Source: Thiorhodovibrio litoralis
GTDB lineage: Bacteria > Pseudomonadota > Gammaproteobacteria > Chromatiales > Chromatiaceae
DNA length: 64,000 nt
Assembly: GCF_033954455.1 (NCBI RefSeq)
Contig: NZ_CP121473.1
Location: 2,156,501-2,220,500, forward strand
Direction of reading: 5' to 3'
Made by a program: the position numbers and the translations under genes. How positions within the stretch are numbered: position 1 is the stretch's first letter; every line of letters starts with the position of its first letter. Shown piece by piece: positions 26,303 to 34,534 of this stretch. Under the pieces are notes generated by a model. It saw nothing but the letters and a program-made list of their open reading frames with translations, ran no database searches and was not told the DNA's origin.

Positions 26303-26941
26303 TCAAAGCCTAAAAGCGCTAATAGTAGACTCCAAGTCCCGAATTTCCGGACTCGTTTTGAAGCAAGCACGTTCAGAATTTTCCCGAGCTGTCTTGTTCG
26401 CATCAACTTGGTATGGCTCCTTGACAGTCACGTACTGATAGGAGACGCACCTCATGTTTACCTGACCATTTTGATCAACATCACCGCTCCACCTATCACA
26501 AGGTCCTTTTTCCCGTTTGTCCTTATACCTAGTCTCCATCAAAGGCGGATAACGCTGGAAGGAAAGGCTTTTGCATCTATATTTTTCCGACTCAATCGTA
26601 CTAGCCAACAAGTCGCGATCAGGCACGCCGGAGCATAATGCTTTGATCTCGAATGGATTCTTTCCTGTCCGTCGCGCAGCTTCAGCCGTAAACTTGTCGA
26701 GAGCTAGCTTGTCAGTGTTTCCTGGCTTCCAGAGTGAATTGAGAAAAGAGCATATCTTTCCATCACTGCTTTCTGTAAGGAACTGTTGACTATGTTTCTC
26801 GCCAACGGCCTTGAACCATTGGTCGCTTCCTGTGGTACCACAACCATGCAAGAACAGCGCTATTGAACAAGCCAAAAATGCGATTCGAGTTCCAAGCACG
26901 GTAGACAATTTTGACCTCCTGCGCGAGCCATAAATGGGCAA
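26303..26941 (-). CDS. Putative lipoprotein, accessory gene at the right end of element 1
   Basis: 212 residues. After a basic start, IAFLACSIALFLHGCGTTG is a lipoprotein signal peptide with lipobox L-H-G-C. The mature part has several Cys (GKICSFL, ALCSGVP, YRCKSL, GPCDRWSG, MRCVSY, ACFKT), consistent with an oxidised envelope protein. GC is clearly lower than in surrounding genes, pointing to a separate origin; the terminal position inside a satellite-like element is where accessory genes usually sit. Start could also be a TTG/GTG about 10 codons downstream. Role unknown (superinfection exclusion is one speculative option). Confidence 0.65.
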   Translation of the reverse strand: MPIYGSRRRSKLSTVLGTRIAFLACSIALFLHGCGTTGSDQWFKAVGEKHSQQFLTESSDGKICSFLNSLWKPGNTDKLALDKFTAEAARRTGKNPFEIKALCSGVPDRDLLASTIESEKYRCKSLSFQRYPPLMETRYKDKREKGPCDRWSGDVDQNGQVNMRCVSYQYVTVKEPYQVDANKTARENSERACFKTSPEIRDLESTISAFRL

Positions 26942-27208
26942 GGTGGGGGGATTGGCTATGAAGAATTTTTGTGAGGTGTCAGAGAGGAATCGATTTCAGC
27001 GAGGGACCCACGGCGGCTCGAGCCATCCCCCCCCCACCTGCTGGCATTACCTGCCAAGCCCTGAGTCGATCATCAAGGGGAATCCTCGAACAACCTCCCT
27101 CGATTGTCCTACCGAGCCACCCGGCAACCCCTCGAACCTGTCCAGTCAGTCAGGACCCCAGGCTAACCTCCCTGACATTCGAAGCCCTCTGGAATCTGAC
27201 GTGTAGGA

Positions 27209-27403
27209 TCAAATGACCTCGGGTTCTTGCTGTGGATCGAGCCTCATCAGTGCGTCCAGAGCTGCGGTGACACCATCAGCCCATGAGTCAGCTTCCAGGG
27301 TGCCCCACTGATGCGGACAGACAGGCTTAGGCGTGCGGTCGAACCGAGACGCACAGGTTGCCAGGAATCCGCGCTCATACTCAATGGCCAGCTGATTCTC
27401 CAT
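27209..27403 (-). CDS. Small unknown protein near the right end of element 1
   Basis: 64 residues from ATG 27403 (ENQLAIEYERGFLATCASRF, then PVCPHQWGTLEADSWADG). It lies just inside the right att repeat. No family recognised and the ribosome site is weak; kept because composition and length look protein-like and nothing overlaps it. Confidence 0.4.
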   Translation of the reverse strand: MENQLAIEYERGFLATCASRFDRTPKPVCPHQWGTLEADSWADGVTAALDALMRLDPQQEPEVI

Positions 27404-27435
27404 GATCTTGTAGGAATCTTGGTTTTCGCGCCGAA

Positions 27436-27453
27436 CAGGTACCGAGCAGGTAC
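27436..27453. repeat. Paired CAGGTAC motifs, 11-bp spacing, right end of element 1
   Basis: CAGGTAC at 27436 and 27447; matches the pair at 9461/9472 beside integrase 1 in core sequence and spacing. Candidate arm-type integrase sites at the opposite end of the same element. Confidence 0.5.
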
Positions 27454-27511
27454 AAGCGGAACTAGGCACGGATCAGTATCGAGCAAAAAAACTTCTAAGT
27501 AACTGTTAATT

Positions 27512-27557
27512 ATGGAGCCGATGAGCGGATTTGAACCGCTGACCTACTGATTACGAA
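27512..27557 (-). tRNA. 3' fragment of tRNA-Thr(CGT), att site (copy B)
   Basis: Identical over 46 bp to the fragment at 9276-9321, again without the 5' half of the tRNA. It separates element 1 from the second integrase. No terminator hairpin follows it, unlike copy A. Confidence 0.88.
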
Positions 27558-27712
27558 ACACGTGCTACCCCCTTTCTAGCCCCTTCTCGGTCAATCTTAT
27601 CAGTTGCGATACTAGGAATTATAGTTCTGGTTTTATTGACTTTTCAACTGATTTTGTTAACCTGTTAGTCAGTCTGGGTAACGCAGCAAATCGTCATATA
27701 TCGCGCAAAAAT

Positions 27713-27730
27713 GTTACCCCGAGCGTTACC
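27713..27730. repeat. Paired GTTACC motifs, 12-bp spacing, beside integrase 2
   Basis: GTTACC at 27713 and 27725, plus a GGGTAA/TTACCC inverted set (CCCAGGATTCCTGGG at 27729-27743). Same core and spacing as 9200/9212. Candidate arm-type sites for integrase 2. Confidence 0.4.
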
Positions 27731-27790
27731 CAGGATTCCTGGGTAAATGAGCAACTGACAAGCCAACGAGAGCAACTGACGGGGGTAACG

Positions 27791-29107
27791 ATGCCGACGC
27801 TCCGCCTGACGGATGCCGCCCTGAAACGACTGAAGCCGCCGGACGCTGGACGGATTGAGTACTGGGATTCTCATACCCGAGGCTTCGGGTTGAGAGTGTC
27901 TGTTTCGGGCGTCAAGAATTGGGTTTTAATCACGCGCGTGCTTCAAGGCGGCGAATGGAAGCAAAAGCGTGTGACCTTGGGTGCTTATCCGGCTCTGTCA
28001 TTATCGGATGCGCGCGAAAAGGCGGCGGAAGCCAAGGCGAAGGCGAAAGCGGGCGAAGATCCGAGTGATCGGGTAAAAACAGAACGTCAGGCGCTCGTCG
28101 ACAACAGTCGCAATACCTTCCTGCTTGTACGGACGGAATTTCTTGAAAAGTACCGGGGCCGTGGCAATAAACGGCCGGCTCCAAGCACCTTGGCTGAAAT
28201 GACACGGGTGCTTGGATCAAGGGATTTTCAGGATTGGAATGAACGTCCGTTCGCGAGTATCACTCGTCGCGACATTCTTGATGCACTGGATCTCATTGTC
28301 GCGCGTGGTGCCGAAACATTGGCCAATCGCGCACTGGCGTATTTGAAACTGCTCTTTGCTTGGGCGGTTCAGCGCGAAATCATTGACGCCGATCCTTGTT
28401 CCACAATCAAAAAGCCAGGGGCGGAAGTCAGTCGTGATCGGGTATTGACCGCCAGCGAACTACGTCTGATCTGGAAAGCGACAGAAGCTTCGGACAGTCA
28501 ATTTGGACAAATTATTCGCCTGCTGATGTTAACTGGTTGTCGCTTGCGCGAAGTTTCAGCGTTGCCATGGTCGGAAATCGATACCAAAAAAAGTATCTGG
28601 AATCTTCCAGGCAAGCGCACCAAGAACGGTCGCGACCATGTTGTCCCACTGACTCAGCCCATGCTGGAGATCCTGGACGCGCGCAAGGGCGCGCAAAAGG
28701 CGCTGGTCAGCAACGGTCAGCCGATGCCGAAACTGGTCTTTACGACCACTGGAATAACCCCGTTCAGCGGGTTTTCGCGGGGCAAGTCGCTCTTGGATAC
28801 GCGTATCAAGCGTCTGTTGGCGGCCGAATCTGCGGACGACGGCGAAGCAGCGGAAGTACCGCCCTGGCGTCCGCATGACTTACGCCGATCCGTCGCCACC
28901 CACATGGCCGAAGAGCTTCGCATCCCGCCGCATGTCATCGAGGCCTGTCTGAACCACGTCAGCGGCACCAAAGCCGGGGTAGCGGGCGTCTACAACCGCG
29001 CCTTGCATCTGGATGAGCGCCGCGAGGCACTGCAACGCTGGTCCGATCATGTGCTCGAACTGACCGGCGCAAACGCCGAGGATGTCGCGCAAGCGGCCAT
29101 GGATTGA
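27791..29107 (+). CDS. P4-type tyrosine integrase of element 2
   Basis: 438 residues. DUF4102 arm-binding domain (LTDAALKRLKPPDAGRIEYW, then RGFGLRVSVSGVKNWVL and LGAYPALSLSDAREKAAEAK), core-binding domain, catalytic domain with Arg in LTGCRLREVSALPWSEID, Lys in PGKRTKNGRDHVVPL, HxxR in RPHDLRRSVATHMAEEL, His/Asn region LNHVSGTK and Tyr in VAGVYNRALHLDER. Lies 230 bp from the tRNA-Thr fragment B, the standard layout for tRNA-specific integrases. The paired GTTACC motifs upstream may be its arm sites. Confidence 0.93.
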   Translation: MPTLRLTDAALKRLKPPDAGRIEYWDSHTRGFGLRVSVSGVKNWVLITRVLQGGEWKQKRVTLGAYPALSLSDAREKAAEAKAKAKAGEDPSDRVKTERQALVDNSRNTFLLVRTEFLEKYRGRGNKRPAPSTLAEMTRVLGSRDFQDWNERPFASITRRDILDALDLIVARGAETLANRALAYLKLLFAWAVQREIIDADPCSTIKKPGAEVSRDRVLTASELRLIWKATEASDSQFGQIIRLLMLTGCRLREVSALPWSEIDTKKSIWNLPGKRTKNGRDHVVPLTQPMLEILDARKGAQKALVSNGQPMPKLVFTTTGITPFSGFSRGKSLLDTRIKRLLAAESADDGEAAEVPPWRPHDLRRSVATHMAEELRIPPHVIEACLNHVSGTKAGVAGVYNRALHLDERREALQRWSDHVLELTGANAEDVAQAAMD

Positions 29108-29150
29108 TCGGTGGTGCAAGGCAAGAGTGCCTGTGCGACCAGACGGCGCG

Positions 29151-30323
29151 CTAGTCCAAATCCCGCAGCTCCGCCATCAGCTCCCGCAGACTGATAGCTT
29201 CCAGCTGTTCGGAGAGCGGATAGCGGTCATCCCCGGCATGCACCAGGAAAGCGCGTTCGGGTCGGAGATCCTCGCAGGCCTGATGAAAGCCGCGTTCCAC
29301 CCTGGCCGCGAGACCACGCTTGATCTCAATGGCCCAGCGCGTCCCATCATTGTGCTCCAACACCAGATCGATCTCTGCGCCGGCGCTGGTGCGGTAGAAG
29401 AACGCGGAGGTTCGCCAGGGCAGCACGCCGAGCAGATTCTCCATCACAAAACCTTCCCAGCTGCTGCCAACGACCGGATGCCCCGGGAGTTGTTCGAGGT
29501 TTTCGAGCCCGAGCAATGCATGAACGATCCCGCTGTCGCGCACATAGACCTTGGGGGATTTCACCAAGCGCTTGCCGAAATTGGCATGCAAGGGCGGCAG
29601 ACGTCGCACCAGCAACAGATCGCACAATAAATCGATGTAGCGCGTGACTGACTGGGTGCTGACCTCCAGGGCGCGGGCCAACTCCGAGGCATTCAGTAAG
29701 GACCCTTGGCGATGGGCCAACATGGTCCACAAGCGTTCCAGGGTGGTCGCCGGGATGCGCGGCCCGAACATCGGCACATCGCGTTCCAGATAGGTGCGGA
29801 TAAAGTCCTTGCGCCAGGCCAGACTCTCGCGGTCGTCCTCGGCCAGGTAGCTGTCGGGAAAGCCGCCGCGCAGCCAGAGTCGCTCACGCGCAGACCGCGC
29901 GTCTTCTATCTCCAGCGGCGAGAACGGCCCGAGCGGGAGATAGGCAATGCGCCCGGCCAGGGTCTCCCCCGACTGACGCAGCAGATCCAGCGAAGCTGAG
30001 CCCAAGATCAGAAAGCGCCCTTTGCCCTTGCCAACGCGTCGCCCTTTGTCGATGATCCCGCGCAGATCCTGAAACAGCGCCGGTATGCGGTGAATTTCAT
30101 CAAGGATCACCAACCGATCATCGACGTTCTCAAGAAACAGCACCGGGTTCGCCAAGCGTTGGCGATCATCCGAGTTCTCAAGATCGAGATAGAGCGCTTG
30201 GCGAGCGTTGCCGATCTCCAGTGCCAGTGTGGTCTTGCCGACCTGCCGGGGGCCGATCAGAGCGACGGCGGCCTGACGTGCCAAGGCAGCGCCCACTTGG
30301 CCGGTGATCAGTCGTGGTAGCAT
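29151..30323 (-). CDS. AAA ATPase with DUF4143 domain
   Basis: 390 residues. N-terminal AAA domain: Walker A GPRQVGKTTLALEI, Walker B RLVILDEIHRIPALFQDLRG, sensor-like RFLILGSASLDLLRQSGETL. A winged-helix linker follows (SELARALEVSTQSVTRYIDL) and then the DUF4143 domain with a nuclease-like strand pair AEIDLVLEHNDGTRWAIEIK. These proteins are common in genomic islands and have no settled function. A nested inverted repeat covers the start codon region, suggesting autoregulation. Confidence 0.85.
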   Translation of the reverse strand: MLPRLITGQVGAALARQAAVALIGPRQVGKTTLALEIGNARQALYLDLENSDDRQRLANPVLFLENVDDRLVILDEIHRIPALFQDLRGIIDKGRRVGKGKGRFLILGSASLDLLRQSGETLAGRIAYLPLGPFSPLEIEDARSARERLWLRGGFPDSYLAEDDRESLAWRKDFIRTYLERDVPMFGPRIPATTLERLWTMLAHRQGSLLNASELARALEVSTQSVTRYIDLLCDLLLVRRLPPLHANFGKRLVKSPKVYVRDSGIVHALLGLENLEQLPGHPVVGSSWEGFVMENLLGVLPWRTSAFFYRTSAGAEIDLVLEHNDGTRWAIEIKRGLAARVERGFHQACEDLRPERAFLVHAGDDRYPLSEQLEAISLRELMAELRDLD

Positions 30324-30362
30324 CCTTGCAAATTATCCAACGATTGGAAAAAATGCAAGGAT
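30322..30362. promoter_or_regulatory. Nested palindromic operator upstream of the DUF4143 ATPase
   Basis: ATCCTTGCA (30322-30330) and TGCAAGGAT (30354-30362) are perfect complements, enclosing a smaller CCAA-CGA-TTGG palindrome (30337-30347). Located at the start codon of the minus-strand gene; AT-rich centre. Likely a repressor site. Confidence 0.5.
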
Positions 30363-30575
30363 TTACGACAGCCGAGCAGTGAGCGTCGATGGACGCATGT
30401 GCGATCGCCGAGGGTCTCGTGCCAGCAGGAGGATCTTGTCCCAAAGCCAGGGCGCAGCCACCAACCGCTCAAGGGTTCCAGGCGCGAAAGAGCGCCAAAA
30501 TCGGCACGTTTCACGGTCTCTTCCGAAGCTGTTCACGCGCTAGGGTAGTGGCTCCATGATCCAACGGAGGCTACC

Positions 30576-30875
30576 ATGCAAGCACTTGAGAACCCAGTTC
30601 CCGCACCCTGCCCAATTTCGCCACGCCACCAGATTGAAAGCCAAGCCCAAGACCAGGCCGAAGACCGACTGATCACCGCCGAGGAGGTGCGTCGCATTGC
30701 CGGCGGCATCAGCGACATGACCCTATGGCGTTGGCTCAAGCGCGGAATCCTGCCGTCACCGCTGGTCATCGAGCGGCGCCGGTATTGGTGGAAAGAGGCG
30801 ATTTTGGATGCACTGCAACGCGCCGGACGCAGCGATGCCCGGCCGGAATCCAGCGCGCCGCGGGTGTCGGGATGA
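30576..30875 (+). CDS. AlpA/MerR-like helix-turn-helix regulator
   Basis: 99 residues. Motif LITAEEVRRIAGGISDMTLW then RWLKRGILPSPLVIERRRYW is the winged-helix AlpA/excisionase type that binds att or promoter DNA. AACGGAGG about eight bases before ATG 30576 is a good ribosome site. Together with the P4-type integrase it forms the control part of element 2. Basic, Pro-rich N-terminus of about 30 residues precedes the domain. Confidence 0.75.
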   Translation: MQALENPVPAPCPISPRHQIESQAQDQAEDRLITAEEVRRIAGGISDMTLWRWLKRGILPSPLVIERRRYWWKEAILDALQRAGRSDARPESSAPRVSG

Positions 30876-30949
30876 GAGCGCTGTCCGGGGAAGGGAAGCC
30901 CCAGTCGGTCAGCCGATGACACCTCACGTAAGCTGCGGCGGAACAGAGC

Positions 30950-31552
30950 ATGCCAAAGACCATCCATGACAAACTCGCGGCGATTGTCGCCGGTATCGAG
31001 CAAACCGGATCCGCTGAAACCACGCGCCTGACGGTGCTCAAGAAATGGTTCGAGCACGAAGGCCGGCTCACCGCCTTCGCGTTTTGGATGCTCGCGCGAA
31101 TCATCAAGGAGGCGAAGGTCTCCTCCCCAGAGGCGCAAGACTTGCTGGAGGAAACCAAAACCCTCCAGGGTGACGCCGGCGAGAAAGGCCACCTTGATCG
31201 GACCGCGGCCGGGTCATTGCACAAGCGACTGTACGACTTTCAGTCGCAGATTCGCTATGTCCATTCCACTGCGGTGCGCATTGTGCGCGAGGCCTCGCTG
31301 ATGCGGCTGGAAGAGGCGCTCGATATCCTGCTTGGATACGGGGGCGCGGACTGCCCGGCCGGCGGCTATCAACTCGCCGCCCGCTACTGTGAGCACTATG
31401 ATTCCCGCCATGGCACGAACCTGAACGGGCCGGCCTTAGCGCGCGTGCAAGCCATCGCCGCGTTTGTCGCTCAACAGGAAGCACTGGAAACCGCTTCGCA
31501 AGAAGGCAACCAGCGATCACAGTCGGGGCCTTGGCTCCGTCCGCCTCGGTGA
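30950..31552 (+). CDS. Unknown helical protein of element 2
   Basis: 200 residues, mostly alpha-helical (HDKLAAIVAGIEQTGSAETT, then FAFWMLARIIKEAKVSSPEA and RLYDFQSQIRYVHSTAVRIV). No family recognised. It is the last gene that clearly reads with the integrase/AlpA group; the broken lyase gene on the opposite strand begins 40 bp downstream. ATG 30950 chosen because the upstream open sequence is short and has no better start. Confidence 0.6.
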   Translation: MPKTIHDKLAAIVAGIEQTGSAETTRLTVLKKWFEHEGRLTAFAFWMLARIIKEAKVSSPEAQDLLEETKTLQGDAGEKGHLDRTAAGSLHKRLYDFQSQIRYVHSTAVRIVREASLMRLEEALDILLGYGGADCPAGGYQLAARYCEHYDSRHGTNLNGPALARVQAIAAFVAQQEALETASQEGNQRSQSGPWLRPPR

Positions 31553-31594
31553 ATCTTCGCGGCGCGCGCTGAGTGAAGTGACAACGCGTGCGGA

Positions 31595-32490
31595 TCAGCG
31601 TGGCGATGCACCGCCAGTCTCGGATTCGAGCCGAGCTTGTCGCTCCCGAATCTCCTCCAGCCCGATGAACCGGTTGTATGCGTCAAACCCGAGCATCCGC
31701 TCGCGTACCGCAGTTGTCGTGCCCTGATGCAACAGCGCCCCGGCCCAGTCCTGCATCGCCTTGACCGCGCTGAACAATGAACCGCACGGATAGGCGACCA
31801 GACATTACCAATGTCCTGCAGCTCGGCCGCCGATAGGAAGGGACTGCGTCCGCCCTCGATCATGTTGGCCATGCTTGGCACCCCCATTGATCGCAGCGCC
31901 TGATTGACGGTGCGCATCGCATCAGGATCATCCACGGCTTCGACAAAGAGCATGTCGGCACCTGCCTGGGCATAGAGCCGCGCACGACGCAGGGCTTCCT
32001 CCAGCCCCAGAACCGAATAGGCATCGGTGCGGGCCATGATGACGAAATCCGGATCGCGGCGCGCCCACAGGGCGGCCTTCAGCTTCGGCAGATACTCCTC
32101 GACCGGCACGACCTGCTTACCCTGCATGTGACCGCAGCGCTTGGGGTAGGTCTGATCCTCAATGAACAGGCCGGCCGCGCCCGTGGCTTCGACCTCGCGC
32201 ACCGTGCGGATGACATTGTTCAGATCGCCAAAGCCAGTATCGATATCGACAAAGACCGGGATGCTGAGCGCGGCGCAGATGTTGCGGTACTGATCGATCA
32301 TCTCGCGCCCGGACAGCAGCCCAATATCCGGCATCCCGAGCAGGCTGCCGGAGAGTCCAAATCCAGCGGCGGCGATCGCCTGAAAACCGGCCTGCTCGAG
32401 CACCCGCGCCGAAAGCCCGTCATGGCAGGCGGGCAGTTGCAGAATCTTGGGATCAGCCACCAGGGCGCGAAAGCGTTGGGCGGGTGTCAT
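31595..32490 (-). pseudogene. PEP mutase/isocitrate lyase family gene with a frameshift
   Basis: The first ~230 residues are excellent family sequence: LQLPACHDGLSARVLEQAGF, SIPVFVDIDTGFGDLNNVIR, EDQTYPKRCGHMQGKQ (the K-R-C-G-H active-site loop) and DFVIMARTDAYSVLGLEEAL. Near 31795-31803 one base is missing: the frame turns to arginine-rich nonsense while the next frame carries the expected end, LVAYPCGSLFSAVKAMQDWA through RERQARLESETGGASPR to 31595. Relatives are carboxyvinyl-carboxyphosphonate mutase or oxaloacetate decarboxylase-like lyases. A sequencing error is possible. Confidence 0.85.
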
Positions 32491-32680
32491 CTGAGCGAGC
32501 CTTCCTAATGCGTAATGACGTTGGACATCGGTGGGGCGGACAGCCGCAGCATCCGGTTGCCGCCGAGTTGGAACTGATAATCCACCGTCAGGATCTCCAT
32601 TATCCGGTCGCTGGCTTCAGCTTGGTCGATCCGGCAGATCCGATTGCCTTGTGTCATGCTCATCGCATCAGGGCCAAAGG

Positions 32681-33325
32681 ATGAAACGGAAACACATCAT
32701 GCGCAACAAGATTCTCTATCGCGTGCTGCTGGGCGCCGTCTTACTGCTGGTGCTCGCGGCTTGCAGCGATCAACCGACGCTCAGTCCCTTGTCGCCAGAC
32801 GCGGTGATTCTCTCCTTCGGCGACAGCTTGACCGAAGGCGTGGGCGCCAACAAAGAACAAAGTTACCCGGCGGTGTTGGCGACCTTGACCGGGCGGCGGG
32901 TGATCAACGCCGGCATCTCTGGCGAGGAGAGCGATGCCGGCTTGGCGCGCTTACCGGAGCTGCTCGCCACCAGGCAGCCCGATCTGGTGATTCTCGGCCA
33001 TGGCGGCAATGATTTTCTGCGCCAACGCGATACGGATCAAACCCAAGCCAATCTGGCCCAGATGATCGCACGCGCGCGCGAGCAGGGCAGCGAAGTGGTT
33101 CTGTTAGGCATCCCGCGCCCGGGCTTGCTGGTGCGTACCCATTCGCTCTATGACGAACTGGCTGATGAACTGGACGTCCCGCTCCAAGCCAATGCGATCG
33201 CGGAAATCCTCGCCGACAAGACGCTGAAGTCCGATCAGATACACCCCAACGCCCAAGGGTATCGCCAATTGGCCGAGGCGATCGAACGCCTGCTGCGGCA
33301 AGCTGGCGCCCTGCCGCCGGGCTGA
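32681..33325 (+). CDS. GDSL-type esterase/lipase lipoprotein (TesA-like)
   Basis: 214 residues. LYRVLLGAVLLLVLAACSDQ is a lipoprotein signal with lipobox L-A-A-C. SGNH-hydrolase blocks: ILSFGDSLTEGVGANK (Ser), Gly in INAGISGEESD, Asn in LGHGGNDFLRQRD, and DQIHPNAQGYRQLAEA with catalytic Asp and His. Similar to periplasmic thioesterase/arylesterase TesA. ATG 32681 has AAAGG directly against it, so ATG 32699 is an alternative. It hydrolyses acyl or aryl esters in the envelope; true substrate unknown. Confidence 0.9.
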   Translation: MKRKHIMRNKILYRVLLGAVLLLVLAACSDQPTLSPLSPDAVILSFGDSLTEGVGANKEQSYPAVLATLTGRRVINAGISGEESDAGLARLPELLATRQPDLVILGHGGNDFLRQRDTDQTQANLAQMIARAREQGSEVVLLGIPRPGLLVRTHSLYDELADELDVPLQANAIAEILADKTLKSDQIHPNAQGYRQLAEAIERLLRQAGALPPG

Positions 33326-33456
33326 TTGGCGTCGTCGAGCTGGCGTGCGGCAACGGCGGACTGACGGCGCTGATTGGCTCAGGCAAAACCAAGACGCCGC
33401 AGTCGCCTGGCGCTCTTTAGCCGCGTTTGTTAATCCGCGTTCAATGGATATCCGTG

Positions 33457-33945
33457 ATGGCGACCACGATAACCACCGAGCACAGCGCGATGGCAGGCCC
33501 GGGGACCTATGTGGTGTTGCTCAGAGCGCATGGCTCGGGCAGGGTGCTAATCGGCCGTCTCGGCACCTTGCCCCTCGATGGCGGGCTATTCGCCTATGTC
33601 GGCAGTGCCTTCGGACCCGGCGGCCTTGCCGCGCGTTGCCGCCATCACCAGCGGATCGCCGCCCGTGCGCATTGGCACTTGGACTACCTGCGCCCGCATT
33701 GCCGCCTGCTTGGCTTCTGGGTTGCCAATGGTCCGGAACGTCTCGAACATCCTTGGGCGCAAGCGCTTGGCCGGCTTCCCGGAGCCGCCTGGCCGCTCGA
33801 GCGCTTTGGTTCGAGCGACTGCCGCTGCCGCGCTCATCTGATCGGATTGCCGCGGATGCCGAGCGCTTCGCTGCTGCAAGAAACCCTCGGCCAAGGTTGG
33901 TGGGTGGATCCCGAGGAACTGGACGATGCGTCTGAATCGCCCTAG
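33457..33945 (+). CDS. GIY-YIG-related DUF123 nuclease-like protein
   Basis: 162 residues from ATG 33457. GTYVVLLRAHGSGRVLIGRL then GLFAYVGSAFGPGGLAARCR gives the YVGSA version of the GIY-YIG core, and RAHWHLDYLRPHCRLLGFW is the conserved DUF123 histidine segment; SDCRCRAHLIG ends the family region. Members resemble the DUF123 domain fused to endonuclease III in some thermophiles; function in bacteria is not established. Confidence 0.85.
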   Translation: MATTITTEHSAMAGPGTYVVLLRAHGSGRVLIGRLGTLPLDGGLFAYVGSAFGPGGLAARCRHHQRIAARAHWHLDYLRPHCRLLGFWVANGPERLEHPWAQALGRLPGAAWPLERFGSSDCRCRAHLIGLPRMPSASLLQETLGQGWWVDPEELDDASESP

Positions 33946-34034
33946 TCGCGGGCATGACCTTTGTGGGCGGTGCGAGAAACAGCCGCATCCGGCTTGAACC
34001 ATCGCGTCCGCGACTTTGTATCCCGATGAGAGAT

Positions 34035-34478
34035 TCAGCTCAGGCCCAGACTGCTCAGCACCGCCGCGATCAGAATGACCAAGACGATGACACCCAGGGC
34101 AAGCGCCAGAAACTGAAAGCCAATCGCTCCCACACCCAGCAACACCGCGCTGGCAGTGGCCCGCCTGTCCTCCCGGCGTATGAAGGCGATCACGCCACAG
34201 GCAATGGCCACAAAGCCGAAGCTGACCGTCAGCACATCGATCCACGCATCAAGCGATCGCGTGCGAGGTTCAGGCTTCTCTTGAAGCGCCTCGCCGGTCA
34301 ATTTGGCCACCACGCGCGCCTTAATCTTAACCGCTTGCTCGGCAACAACTTCGTCTAGCGGCGGTGTCGGTTCCAGCGGGCCGAGCCAGAAATGCAACAG
34401 CGCCGAGCCCAGGGCAAGCAAACCGAAGACCACGCCGATCAGACTGATGGTGCGCGTCTTGATGGTTGGATGCGTCAT
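34035..34478 (-). CDS. Small integral membrane protein
   Basis: 147 residues with about four hydrophobic segments: ISLIGVVFGLLALGSALLHF near the start, VLTVSFGFVAIACGVIAFIR, and ASAVLLGVGAIGFQFLALAL followed by GVIVLVILIAAVLSSLGL. A 40-residue charged stretch after the first segment probably faces the periplasm. No family name. It is divergent from the DUF123 gene and precedes the PAP2 phosphatase in the opposite order on the same strand, so the two may be cotranscribed. Confidence 0.7.
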   Translation of the reverse strand: MTHPTIKTRTISLIGVVFGLLALGSALLHFWLGPLEPTPPLDEVVAEQAVKIKARVVAKLTGEALQEKPEPRTRSLDAWIDVLTVSFGFVAIACGVIAFIRREDRRATASAVLLGVGAIGFQFLALALGVIVLVILIAAVLSSLGLS

Positions 34479-34534
34479 TCTCGTGCGGCCTCCCAGGCCA
34501 AATCACCCGTGCGTTCCAAGCGACCCCAAAGCGC

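Larger units (their letters stand above)
9276..27511 (+). mobile_element. Integrative element 1 (P4-satellite-like) between two tRNA-Thr att repeats
   Basis: Bounded by identical 46-bp tRNA-Thr 3' ends at 9276-9321 and 27512-27557, with an integrase next to the left one, an excisionase-like gene, several small unknown genes, a large primase-helicase (now interrupted) and an accessory lipoprotein at the far end. No capsid, portal or conjugation genes are present, so it resembles P4-type satellites or a minimal integrative element. Without the three later insertions (IS4 type, DDE/AAA+/primase transposon, IS21) and their duplicated target bases it would be about 8.25 kb. Confidence 0.8.
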
